Shown here piece after piece: positions 54,698-64,000 of a DNA stretch of 64,000 nucleotides. Position 1 is the stretch's first letter, and each line of letters begins with the position of its first letter. The stretch covers positions 2,822,001 to 2,886,000 of the forward strand of contig NZ_CP091787.1 of assembly GCF_022024035.1 (NCBI RefSeq), written 5' to 3'. A program made the translations under genes and the position numbers. The notes beneath the pieces were generated by a model. It did not search any database and had not been told where the DNA came from. It saw only the letters and a list, made by a program, of their open reading frames with translations. The stretch is from Prevotella sp. E13-17. GTDB taxonomy: Bacteria; Bacteroidota; Bacteroidia; Bacteroidales; Bacteroidaceae.

Positions 54698-57600
54698 ATG
54701 TGTAAATCATTACATGGACTAAAAAAAATCCTTTGGTTTAGCACTTGTCTTGCTGGCATCACTGGGAACCAGCGCACAGACCGAAATCAGCACCGCTGAA
54801 GGTCTGAAGGCAATGGCTAATGATTTAACGGGTGAATACGTGCTGACAAGCGACATCACCCTGAGTGAAGAATGGACGCCTATCGGCAATGCCCAAAATC
54901 CATTCTGCGGAACATTCAACGGACAGGGCCACACCATCAACGGTCTCCGTATCGGCGGCGGTGAGAACCTCGGTCTGTTCGGTTCGGCCAGCGGCGCCAG
55001 TATCGAGAATGTTCGACTGACCAACGCTGAAGTCGGAATCTACGGCAACGGCAAGGCCGTAGGTACCATTGTCGGCAACGCCAATGGCGTCACCATCAAG
55101 AACTGCTTCACCTCGGGTGTTGCCAATGGTCATGACCACGTAGGTGGTATCGCTGGTGACGTGCGCAACGGCTCAGAGATCATCAACTGTATGAGCACCA
55201 TGGCCGTCTATAGCTCAGGCTATCAGGCTGGTGGTATTGCTGGCGACAACTTCGACGGTAGCTACACCAACAACCTGTTCCTGGGTCAGGTGTATGCCGG
55301 CAACAGCTGGAACGGCTGCGGTGGTATCGTTGGTCTGCAGGAAGGTCCTGGCAGCTGTACTATCAATGGCTGTGTGGCTGCCCCCGTTTCTCTGGGTGTG
55401 GCTGATGGTGTTGCCAACTATCACATACACGCCATCGTGGGTAACCCCGACCCAGACCCCAAGGCAGTGCTGAACAACTGCTTGGCTTTGGATCCCGTGC
55501 GCTACTACGTCGGCAGCATCCGCACTGGTGCAGACATCACCGGCGGCAAACTGGACACCATCGTGAAGAGCCAATTTAACGGTATTCCCAAGACCGAGGC
55601 TGAACTGAAGCAAAAAGCCACTTACACAGCCATTGGTTGGAACGAGCAAGCTTGGGATATGGCCGACGGCCGCTTCCCTGTACTGCAGGGTATGTCAGTG
55701 CCTTTCGATGGAGACTACGTGGTTCACAACAGCCTGCCTGAGTTCTTCAAGGGCACCTCTGTGGATCTGGCTCCCTTTTCTACCTTAGACCGTCAGGTGA
55801 CCATCATCAGCAGCAACCCCAATGTGATTGCCGTTGATGGTACAAAGATAACCGCCGTTGCCATTGGTCAGGCCGTCGTTACCATCTCTACCGAAGGCGA
55901 CGCCCTCATCAAAGGCTTCAGCAAGAGCATCGACATCACTGTCAACAGCATGGATACCGACATCAAGAATGCCGACGAGCTGCTGACCAAGCTGAAGCAG
56001 AACCCAAGTGGCGAGTTCGACATCGTAGCCGACATCGACCTGACCGGTGTTGAGTTCACCCCACTGCCCGAGTTCACCGGTAAGCTGCATGGCAACGGTC
56101 ACGTGATTCGTGGCATGCGCTTCGACAATTCCGGTCAGGCCAACGTGGGTCTCTTCTCTACCACCCGCAGCGCCCTCATCGAAGACCTGGGCTTCGAGGA
56201 TGCTTACTTGGTAGGCAATGAGAACGTAGGTGCCGTAGCCGGTCACGTCTATGGCGGTATCGTTCGTCGCATCTTCGTCATGAACTCATACATCGAGGGT
56301 CGCGACCACGTAGGTTCTTTCACCGGCGACATGAGCAACGACTTCGGTGCACTGAGCGAAATCTCTGACTGTATCTCTGATGCACAGGTAAAGACCCGTC
56401 AGTACCAGTCGGGCGGTATGGTTGGTGTGGCCAACGGTGGCGTACTGAAGAACTGTCTGTTCAGCGGTACTGCAGAAGACCTGCGCAACAACTCTTGCAA
56501 CAATGGATTCATCTCTCTGATTGACTCTGACACCTATCCCACCACCATCACGAACTGCTTCTCTGGAGCTGCCCACATCAATGGTGGCGATCCCAACACC
56601 CCACGTATTGCACAGTCTAAGCGCGACAACACCGTGCTCTCTAACAACTACGTGATGGCTTCTACCGTTTGCAACGGTTCGTTCAGCACCGTTTCCGGCA
56701 GCGCAGACAACGAGCAGGGTGCAATGATCGACGACAACACCGCACGCACCAAGGCTTTCTATGCCAACACACTGGGTTGGGACTTCGAGAACACCTGGAC
56801 CTTCCTGCCTAACGCCGAAGGAAAGATGTTCCCCGTACTGAAGATCATGAAGACTCCGCTGAAGACTCGCATCATCGACGACGAGTTCAACTCTGCACTG
56901 GTCTATGAGGCTGGTTCTGAGTTCAAGGATCTGACCAAGGTTCACGCCTCATGGGGTCAGGCTCTTGACATCAAAATCACTGAAGGTGAGAACCTGGTTG
57001 ACGTGGTTGACGGCACCAAGCTCTACTGCTCTGACGAGGATGGCGTATTCCTCGGCATGGGTACACTGACCATCCAGGCCAACATGCCTAGCGACCTAGC
57101 CGAACTGTTCACCGTGGTTGGTGAGAACAGCTTCTCTATCCCCGTAACTGCCAACGATATTGTTACAGAGATCTCTACAGTAGAAGATCTGAAGAACATG
57201 AAGAAGATGCCTTCAGGCAAGTTCGTCCTGACTGCCGACATAGACATGAAGGACGTTGAGTTCGAGGGTCTCTTCAACGATGGCAATGCCTTCTCTGGTA
57301 CCTTCGACGGACAGGGACACCGCATCAAGAACGCTACCGTAAACGTAGCCAGCGGCGACAACAAGGGTATCTTTGGCAACGTGAACGGTGGTATCATCAA
57401 GAACGTAGCCTTCGAGGACTTCCAGGTTATCTCGCCCAATAAGAGTGCCAACCGCATCGGCTTCATCGGTCGTGCCGAGAACTGTACCATCGAGAACGTA
57501 GCACTGACTGGTAAGGTTATGGGTAACGACCACGTTGCTCTGCTGGCCGGCGACGGTGTGAATGCTACCGTTGAGAACTGCTATGTATGGGGTGAGGTGA

Positions 57601-58277
57601 CTGCTAACCAGCAGATTGGCGGTATCTTCGGATGTACACTTGACAAGGGTGCTACCATCCGCAACACATACTACAATGGTAAGATGGATGCCGTGTTCCG
57701 CGGTTGCGCCGGTGGTTTCATTGGTTTGGTCGATGTAGCCAACAGCGAAATCACCATCGAGGGTTGTGTATCTATCGGCGACATCTGGTCTTCTTCCAAC
57801 AACTGGAGCCACGCTGGTTCGTTCATCGGAAAGAATGGTGCGGGCGACACGCCTAACGGTAAGATTACCTTCACCAACAACATTGCCAACCAGTATCAGG
57901 ACCTCGTAGGTGTACCCGAGAATCCTTGGCCTTTCAGCAACGAGACTGCTGAAGGTGGATTCGTAGAATATCAGACCGACGTTCCCACACAGATGCTGGA
58001 GGAGCAGAGCACCTACACAAACATTGGATGGGACTTCGAGAACATCTGGACCTTCGACACCAACTCTGGTTACAAGTATCCTGTTCTGAAGAACATCGGC
58101 TACGTTCCTTTCACCCTGTCAGAGGAGAACAACAACCCCGACGGCATTGTTGAACTGAACGGACAGCAAACAACTGTTGCCAAGAAGCACATCTACGACC
58201 TGAACGGACGCCAGATGAAAGGCAACCTGAAGAAGGGTGTCTATGTTGTGAATGGCAACAAGGTAGTGATTAAATAA
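54698..58277 (+). CDS. GLUG-repeat exported protein, signal peptide broken by A8 frameshift
   Basis: Main frame is open from 54723 to TAA 58277. The natural start is ATG 54698: MCKSLHGLKK, but the run of eight A (54721-54728) puts the next codons out of frame; with seven A the chain would read on as SFGLALVLLASLGTSAQ, a normal signal peptide. Three modules follow, each a sheet-forming lead (TGEYVLTSDI, SGEFDIVADID, SGKFVLTADID) and a right-handed beta-helix of GLUG-type repeats (HVGGIAGD, KNCFTSG, NVGAVAGH). A Big_2-like Ig domain lies near 360. The tail IYDLNGRQMKGNLKKGVYVV then NKVVIK is a T9SS-like signal. Operon member; likely a surface glycan binder or adhesin. Confidence 0.8.
54719..54730 (+). 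other. A8 homopolymer frameshift site in a signal peptide
   Basis: CTAAAAAAAATC. An in-frame TAA (54720-54722) blocks the downstream frame from starting further upstream, and the frame from ATG 54698 stops soon after the tract. A loss of one A, at DNA level or by polymerase slippage, restores one continuous gene. Confidence 0.8.
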
Positions 58278-58307
58278 TAATTTATACTTGAAAAACAGTA
58301 AGTAAAT

Positions 58308-61300
58308 ATGAGAATAACAGCAGATTGTATCAAAAAAACGCTGCTATCGTTCTTTGCCACAATGATGGTGACCTGCGCACTCGCAGGTCCCATCAAAGTG
58401 ACGGGACGCGTACAAGACGTCAACGGCGAACCGCTCATTGGCGTCACCGTACAAGTGAAAGGCACATCAAATGGTGTAATGACCGACGTCAACGGCCAGT
58501 ACACCATCAATTGTTCTGAGGGCGACATCATCACCACCTCTTACGTGGGCTATAAGGCTGAAGAGCGCAAGGCCAACAAGACCCTGATTGATATCATCCT
58601 TCACGAGCAAGTCAACGACATCGACGAGGTAACCGTAGTAGGTTACTCTACGCGTAAGAAGATCTCGGTGCTGGGTGCACAGACCACACTGAAGATGGAT
58701 GATGTGAAGGCACCTGTTGCCAACATGACCTCTGTGCTGGCCGGTCGTGTGGCTGGTGTGGTATCGGTACAGCGTACCGGTGTGCCCGGACAAGACGACT
58801 CAGACATCTGGATTCGTGGTATCTCTACGTTGACCAACCGCAACGAGGGCCCTCTGGTGCTGGTGGACGGTATCGAGCGTAGCTGGAACAACCTGTCGCC
58901 CGAGGACATCGAGTCTATCACCGTGCTGAAGGACGCAGCCTCTACGGCCGTCTATGGTGTACGTGGTGGTAACGGTGTCATCATCATCACCACGAAGCCT
59001 GGTGAGGTGAGCAAGCCAAAGTTCTCTTTCGACGTGTTCCAGGGTATCACCTCGCTGACCAAGGTGCCCGACCTGGTCGATGGTATCGAATACATGCATG
59101 CCGTGAACGAGGCCTATCAGACCAGCCGTGGCTACGACTACTATGGTGCTAACCAGATTATCAACACAAAGATTGCCAACGGCATGCCTCTGACTGCCGA
59201 TGAGCTGACCTACAAGCAGGGACTGATTGACGGCAATGGCGGCAAGCTGCCCGCTTCTATCAACAAGTACCTGTATCCTAATGTGGACTGGATGCGCGAG
59301 ATGTATCACAAGTATGGATGGAACCGTCGTGCCAACGTCAACATCCGTGGTGGTGCGCCCAACGCCAGCTACTACATCTCTCTGTCGTACTATACCGAGA
59401 AGGGATTGACCAAAGACGATCCTTCACAAGATTTCAGCTCAGAGATTGACTATAATCGCTATAACTTCCTGACCAACGTCAACCTGAAGGCCACTAAGAC
59501 CACCAATCTGGACGTGGGTGTCAGCGGATGGCTGGCCAGCGGCAACTATCCTCACGAGGAACTGAAAGACATCTTCAGCCGTGCCATGACCACCAACCCC
59601 GTCATTTTCCCCGTGCAGTATGCCGATGGTCGCAGCCCTGGCTCGTCACCCCACGACTACAGCCTGGACTCTCCTTGGGAGACACTGACGCGCCGTGGTT
59701 ATCAGACGCAGCACCAAACACAGATCAACACCAACCTGAAGTTGACACAGGACTTGGGCTTCTTTGAATGGAGCAAGGGTCTGAGCGCTCGTGCATTGGT
59801 GGCTTTCGACTTCCGTGCCACTCAGGCATTGAAGTACAAGGTGCGCAACTCAAGTTGGAAACCCACAGGTCGCCAACAGGATGGTGTGTGGGTTGAAGAC
59901 ACCAACCTCTATCCTCAGCTTACCGACGAGAACGGCAACCTGCTGTGGGTGAAAGATGCCAACGGCAACGACACCTCCACGCCACTGCTGGACACTCGTC
60001 CAGAGATGCTGCTGCTCACCGAGCAGTATCGTGGCAACAACTCTATGAACGTGACTGCCGACAAGTGGGTTTATCGTACTTTCTACTTTGAAGGTGCCCT
60101 CGACTATCGTCGCACATTCAACCGCTACCACAACGTCACCGGACTGTTGCTGTTCAACATGCGCAGCTATCTGGATGCCAACAAAAACGAATTGTTGCAG
60201 ACACTGCCCTACAAGCAGCAGAGCCTTTCTACACGCTTGACCTACGACTACGACAACCGTTACTTCGTAGAACTCAACGGTGGTTACACCGGTTCTGAGA
60301 ACTTCAAGCCAGGCCATCGCTTCGGTTTCTTCCCTGCTGTGGCATTCGGTTGGGTACCCTCTAACGAGAAATGGTGGGATCCCATCTCTAAGTACATCTC
60401 GTTCTTCAAGATTCGTTATTCTAACGGTAAAGTAGGTAACTCTTCTACCGACGGCCGCTTCACCTACTTCACACAGATTGGTGACATGGGCGACGACGGT
60501 AAGTATAGCAGCTACTGGGGCAACGACGGACTGGGTTTCAAGCGCTACGGCTACACCCCACAGTGGTCTGTGGTTCACAAGCAGGACCTGGGTATCGAAA
60601 TCAACTTCCTGGACAATGAGCTGACCTTCATCGTGGACCTCTTCAAGGAGAACCGTTCTAAGATCTTCGTATCGCGTGACAACGTGCCTCTCTCGGCCGG
60701 TTTCGCCACTGGAATATCTGCCAACGTGGGTAAGGTTGAGAACAAGGGTATGGAGGCTTCGTTCGAATACCACCATCAGTTTGGCAAGGACCTCTACATG
60801 TCATTGCGTGGCAACATGGCCATGAACGACGACAAGGTCATTGAGAATGCTCAGGCCGATCCCGCTCATCCTTGGCTGGACCGCCGCGGTCACAACGTGC
60901 TGGCTGAATGGGGCTACGTAGCCGAAGGTCTTTACACCAGCGACCAGCAGATCAAGGATCGCAACATCACCCAGTTTGGTGAGACCTATCCCGGCGAGCT
61001 GGTGGCTCCTGGCGACATCATGTATAAGGATATGAACGGCGACGGTCATATCGACGAGTACGACCAGGTATGCATCAGCCGTGGCGATGTGCCACGCATC
61101 TACTACGGTTTCGGTGGCGACCTGCGCTGGAAGAACGTTGGTCTTGGCATCCTGTTCCAAGGTGTAGCTGATGCCGATCGCATCCTGCGCGGCAACGGTA
61201 TCCGTCCTTTCACCTCAACGTCTGGTGGTGGCACCCTCTATTCAAACATTGCCGACCGTTGGAGTGCAGACGATCCTGAGAACACCGATGTCTTCTATCC

Positions 61301-61592
61301 ATTACTGGCATGGGGTGAGAATGACCCTCACAACATCAACAACTTCAAGACCAGCACCTGGTGGAAACGCGATTTCAGCTTCATGCGCTTGAAGCAGTTC
61401 ACCATTTCATACTACTTCCCCAAGTCATGGACTCGCAACAGCTTCCTCAGTGGTGGTCGTTTCTACCTGATGGGCGAGAATGTTTTCACCTTCAGCAAGT
61501 TCAAGCTGTGGGATCCCGAGTTGAATACCGACAATGGTATCTCTTATCCCAACGTACGCACATTCTCTATTGGTGTCAACTTCAACCTCTAA
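58308..61592 (+). CDS. SusC/RagA-family TonB-linked outer-membrane transporter
   Basis: 1094 aa. Signal peptide to ~27 (ALAG), a carboxypeptidase-regulatory-like domain (~29-105; VTGRVQDVNGEPLIGVTVQVKG), a TonB-contact stretch (DEVTVVGYSTRKK, ~112), a plug domain (~125-230; VAGVVSVQRTGVPG, IWIRGIST, PLVLVDGIERSW, TVLKDAASTAVYGVRGGNGVIIITTK) and a 22-strand barrel ending in FSIGVNFNL. Imports oligosaccharides with the SusD lid encoded 19 nt downstream. The substrate is probably the mannoside trimmed by the GH38 enzyme of the same operon. Confidence 0.95.
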   Translation: MRITADCIKKTLLSFFATMMVTCALAGPIKVTGRVQDVNGEPLIGVTVQVKGTSNGVMTDVNGQYTINCSEGDIITTSYVGYKAEERKANKTLIDIILHEQVNDIDEVTVVGYSTRKKISVLGAQTTLKMDDVKAPVANMTSVLAGRVAGVVSVQRTGVPGQDDSDIWIRGISTLTNRNEGPLVLVDGIERSWNNLSPEDIESITVLKDAASTAVYGVRGGNGVIIITTKPGEVSKPKFSFDVFQGITSLTKVPDLVDGIEYMHAVNEAYQTSRGYDYYGANQIINTKIANGMPLTADELTYKQGLIDGNGGKLPASINKYLYPNVDWMREMYHKYGWNRRANVNIRGGAPNASYYISLSYYTEKGLTKDDPSQDFSSEIDYNRYNFLTNVNLKATKTTNLDVGVSGWLASGNYPHEELKDIFSRAMTTNPVIFPVQYADGRSPGSSPHDYSLDSPWETLTRRGYQTQHQTQINTNLKLTQDLGFFEWSKGLSARALVAFDFRATQALKYKVRNSSWKPTGRQQDGVWVEDTNLYPQLTDENGNLLWVKDANGNDTSTPLLDTRPEMLLLTEQYRGNNSMNVTADKWVYRTFYFEGALDYRRTFNRYHNVTGLLLFNMRSYLDANKNELLQTLPYKQQSLSTRLTYDYDNRYFVELNGGYTGSENFKPGHRFGFFPAVAFGWVPSNEKWWDPISKYISFFKIRYSNGKVGNSSTDGRFTYFTQIGDMGDDGKYSSYWGNDGLGFKRYGYTPQWSVVHKQDLGIEINFLDNELTFIVDLFKENRSKIFVSRDNVPLSAGFATGISANVGKVENKGMEASFEYHHQFGKDLYMSLRGNMAMNDDKVIENAQADPAHPWLDRRGHNVLAEWGYVAEGLYTSDQQIKDRNITQFGETYPGELVAPGDIMYKDMNGDGHIDEYDQVCISRGDVPRIYYGFGGDLRWKNVGLGILFQGVADADRILRGNGIRPFTSTSGGGTLYSNIADRWSADDPENTDVFYPLLAWGENDPHNINNFKTSTWWKRDFSFMRLKQFTISYYFPKSWTRNSFLSGGRFYLMGENVFTFSKFKLWDPELNTDNGISYPNVRTFSIGVNFNL

Positions 61593-61611
61593 CAGTATAA
61601 TATAGATAATC

Positions 61612-63699
61612 ATGATTAATAAAACAAAGAAATATTGCTTTGGAGTCTTGCTGACCGCCATGACTGCGTTCACACTCAGCTCATGCGACGACTACTTCGA
61701 CGACGTGCCCAACAACGCCACTTCGCTCGAGGATGTCTTCTCTAACCGTGGGCAGACTCTCAGTTGGTTGTCCAACGTTTATTCTTATATCCCCAACACC
61801 CTGCAGACCCGCTATCAGGGAGGTACCAGCAACGGTATGATGCTGCATGCCTCACTCTCGGGCTATCAGCCTTGGAGCGATGGTGGTAATGGTAAGCATC
61901 TGAACATCATCAACGGTACGCTGTCGCCTTCTACGGGTTGGGTTGCGGACATGTTCACCAACTATTATCGTGGCATTCAGTATGCCAACGTGTACTTGCA
62001 ACACGTGGATGAGTGTGCCCCTATGAGCGACAGAGAAAAAGCTACCACCAAGGCTGAGTGCCGTGCGCTGAGAGCTTATTTCTACTTCTGTCTGATGAAG
62101 AACTTCGGTCCTGTGGCTATCATTGGCGACCGTGTGAACGGTGTAGAAGACGACCTGGGCAACATGATGGAAGAGCGTAGCACCGTGGACGAGTGCTTCG
62201 ACTACATTCTCAGCGAGTTCGACGATGTGCTGAGCAGTGGCGACCTGCTGACCAAGTATGACGATGAGAACACCTTCATCCGCCAGTATGCCGGCAACTT
62301 CACCGAAGAGACCGTTCGCGGTATCCGTTCTGAGGTGCTGTTGTTCCGCGCCAGCTATCTGTTCAATGGCGATCCATTCTATGCCGACGTTACTAATCCC
62401 GACGGCAAGAAGCTGTTCCCCCAAGCTCGCGACAACCAGAAATGGATTGACGCCCGCGATGCTGCCAAGGAACTGATCGACGATGGCCAGTGGCGACTGG
62501 TGCTGCGCAACAGCAGTGGCGAGCTGGTCAACTCGGTTGATCAGTCATGTCCCTACAACTCTGTTCTCTATGCCTGCATCGGCAACAGCGACAACGAGGA
62601 GATGATTGTGGGCACCACCAAGAACTCTACCGACACCTATCCTATGGTGCCGCGCAACAATGGTGGTTCGCTGCCCGCTCCCTACGGAACTGTTGACGGC
62701 GGTGCAGGTGCTTACACCGTGCCCTTGGAGTTTGTGGACCTCTACTTCACCAACAAGGGCTTGCGCATCGAAGAAGACCCTGACTACTTCACCTATGATG
62801 AGTATGGCGACGAGACTCAATATACCAACGCACTGGTGAACCTGCGTAAGACCACCTACAACGACCCTTATTCCGGCTACAACTACTTCACCATGCAGAA
62901 CGCACATCCTATCATGAAGCAGTTCTACGACCGTGAGGCTCGTTTCTATCTGGGCATCACCTTCCAGAATCGTCCTTGGAACATTGGCAATGGTAAGAAC
63001 GCTCCCAGCGAGATGAACTACTCGGGCAACTCTGGTCCTAACTCTTCTGGTACGCACGACTACCCTGTCTTCGGCACCATCTGCCGCAAGAGCTGTCAGT
63101 ATGCAAGTGCACTGGGTGGTTGGAACTACTGCGTTCTGCTGCGTCTGGGCGAGGTTTACCTGAACTATGCCGAGGCTTGTGCCGAGCTGGGCGACCTGGA
63201 GGAAGCCCTGACTGCCGTCAATGCCATCCGTGCACGTGCTGGTGTGGCAGAGTATAAGCTCAATGCCAGCGACAACAGCAAGGGGGCTCGCGGCGAAGAC
63301 CGCATTGCCCTGCCAGCCTACGATCAGACTACAGTGCTGAAGGCCATCTATCGAGAGCGCCTCATCGAGATGGCTTTCGAGAACAAGTACTACTACGACG
63401 TTCGTCGTTGGGGTGTGGCCGAAGGTAAGTGGCGCACCAATGGCGAGGAACTCACCGACGGTTGGATCTACGCTCCCTACCACAAGGGTGGTGAAGGTGG
63501 CGACCTGTATGGCTACAACCTCTATGGCAGCAACACCGCCACCGACCTGAAGTTCTACAAGCGCGTAGTACAGCAGCACCGTATCTTTGCTAAGCGCATG
63601 TCGCTGCTGCCCATTCCTCAGGAGGAGCTGAACCGCAACCACCTCTGTGTGCAGAACAAGGGTTGGGAAAGCACGGTTGACGAGCAAAACAAGCAGTAA
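61612..63699 (+). CDS. SusD/RagB-family surface glycan-binding lipoprotein
   Basis: 695 aa. Lipoprotein signal ending LSSC (Cys25), then the SusD fold: DDYFDDVPNNATSLEDVF, YYRGIQYANVYLQHVD, KAECRALRAYFYFCLMKNFGPV, and late in the chain VLLRLGEVYLNYAEACAELGDLEEALTAVNAIRARAGV (TPR helices) and IYRERLIEMAFENKYYYDVRRWG. Longer than the ~550 residues of many family members. Acts as the lid on SusC. Last gene before the terminator at 63723. Confidence 0.95.
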   Translation: MINKTKKYCFGVLLTAMTAFTLSSCDDYFDDVPNNATSLEDVFSNRGQTLSWLSNVYSYIPNTLQTRYQGGTSNGMMLHASLSGYQPWSDGGNGKHLNIINGTLSPSTGWVADMFTNYYRGIQYANVYLQHVDECAPMSDREKATTKAECRALRAYFYFCLMKNFGPVAIIGDRVNGVEDDLGNMMEERSTVDECFDYILSEFDDVLSSGDLLTKYDDENTFIRQYAGNFTEETVRGIRSEVLLFRASYLFNGDPFYADVTNPDGKKLFPQARDNQKWIDARDAAKELIDDGQWRLVLRNSSGELVNSVDQSCPYNSVLYACIGNSDNEEMIVGTTKNSTDTYPMVPRNNGGSLPAPYGTVDGGAGAYTVPLEFVDLYFTNKGLRIEEDPDYFTYDEYGDETQYTNALVNLRKTTYNDPYSGYNYFTMQNAHPIMKQFYDREARFYLGITFQNRPWNIGNGKNAPSEMNYSGNSGPNSSGTHDYPVFGTICRKSCQYASALGGWNYCVLLRLGEVYLNYAEACAELGDLEEALTAVNAIRARAGVAEYKLNASDNSKGARGEDRIALPAYDQTTVLKAIYRERLIEMAFENKYYYDVRRWGVAEGKWRTNGEELTDGWIYAPYHKGGEGGDLYGYNLYGSNTATDLKFYKRVVQQHRIFAKRMSLLPIPQEELNRNHLCVQNKGWESTVDEQNKQ

Positions 63700-63722
63700 G
63701 CATCATTCACAATCCTAATAAT

Positions 63723-63758
63723 AAGCGTGTGCCGCAAACTAATACGGCACACGCTTTT
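63723..63758 (+). terminator. Terminator of the mannosidase-SusCD operon
   Basis: AAGCGTGTGCCG pairs with CGGCACACGCTT around CAAACTAATA, followed by TTCTTTG. It is 23 nt after the SusD stop. Confidence 0.9.
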
Positions 63759-63847
63759 CTTTGTCCTGCGGAGAAAAGGAAGCCACGCTGTCTTTCTAAA
63801 TAAAGTTAAATAAACTGGCGGTTTTCGTACAACAAGAAAACAATGTT

Positions 63848-63855
63848 TAACTTTG
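63848..63855 (+). promoter_or_regulatory. Promoter -7 element of the hybrid sensor gene
   Basis: TAACTTTG, 37 nt before ATG 63893. It overlaps the 10-bp palindrome CTTTGCAAAG (63851-63860). Confidence 0.55.
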
Positions 63856-63892
63856 CAAAGCTAAATACATAAAGCTTGAACTAAATAGTAAG

Positions 63893-64000
63893 ATGCGACG
63901 AAGGCTGTATGGTTTATTCCTATTGGCATGCGTCCTAAAGTCAGCTTGTGCCTATAATATCAAGCACATCCAAGGACTAACCAATAGTTTTGTATTGTCC
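63893..64000 (+). CDS. Hybrid two-component system sensor/regulator, N-terminal fragment
   Basis: 36 codons run to the window edge with no stop. A signal peptide (MRRRLYGLFLLACVLKSACA) is followed by YNIKHIQGLTNSFVLS, the opening of the two-component regulator propeller seen in HTCS proteins of polysaccharide loci (usual pattern: ...dGLsnnfVlsi). Full proteins have ~1300-1400 residues with sensor, kinase, receiver and AraC-type DNA-binding parts. It is likely the regulator of the operon to its left. Confidence 0.75.
   Translation, partial: MRRRLYGLFLLACVLKSACAYNIKHIQGLTNSFVLS

Noticed and set aside
59850..60776. 308-codon minus-strand frame within the susC gene
   Set aside because: Mirror frame of a highly expressed-type coding sequence; the plus strand encodes an intact SusC barrel.

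Overview
This window looks like a chromosome segment of a Prevotella-type Bacteroidales bacterium. The evidence is: at least eight promoters with the Bacteroidetes -7 element TAnnTTTG, usually with TTG about 20 nt upstream; a SusC/SusD pair next to the start of a hybrid two-component regulator; secreted proteins with C-terminal tails like type IX secretion (T9SS) sorting signals; GldH; and a TamA homologue made as a lipoprotein (TamL). The species cannot be fixed from this sequence alone.

Region 1 (1-7000, + strand) is the end of a surface-polysaccharide locus: four glycosyltransferases (the first cut by the window edge), a Wzy-like polymerase, a DegT-type aminotransferase and a PglC/WcaJ-type initiating sugar transferase. 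The genes are joined by 1-4 nt overlaps. The locus ends in a truncated UDP-sugar epimerase. The first genes are AT-rich, as often seen in exchanged capsule loci.

Region 2 (7100-22300, - strand) encodes four large exported proteins (2185, 613, 809 and 1123 aa) built from choice-of-anchor/cleaved-adhesin, CARDB-like, carboxypeptidase-regulatory and helical repeat modules. The three right-hand genes form an operon. Between it and the largest gene lies a 758-nt noncoding stretch with a 22-nt phased array of small dyads.

Region 3 (22400-43340) is mostly core genome: tamB-tamL, a sugar nucleotidyltransferase, an SLC13 transporter, UDP-glucuronate decarboxylase, a stand-alone IMP cyclohydrolase, mreB-mreC-mreD-mrdA-rodA, and, on the - strand, metF-holB-ricT-gldH.

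Region 4 (43340-50700) is an accessory, defence-like island. It holds a decayed small gene, a dense block of hairpins including an ideal three-way junction, an XRE regulator, a GIY-YIG/T5orf172 protein, a 1063-aa fused restriction-methylation-specificity enzyme, and an AlbA/Schlafen-type ATPase regulator with a perfect 14-bp palindrome before its start. An 864-nt noncoding stretch follows, with a candidate promoter-driven small RNA, a second 22-nt phased array, and a 21-nt direct repeat upstream of the next operon.

Region 5 (50700-64000, + strand) is a polysaccharide utilisation locus for a mannose-containing glycan: GH38 alpha-mannosidase, a GLUG-repeat surface protein (with an A8 frameshift in its signal peptide), SusC, SusD, a terminator, and the first 36 codons of a hybrid two-component sensor.

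The most unusual finding is the pair of 22-nt phased arrays at 14106-14391 and 50288-50485. They share two kinds of 13-mer element, the same spacing and covarying dyads, and fit no feature class I know.
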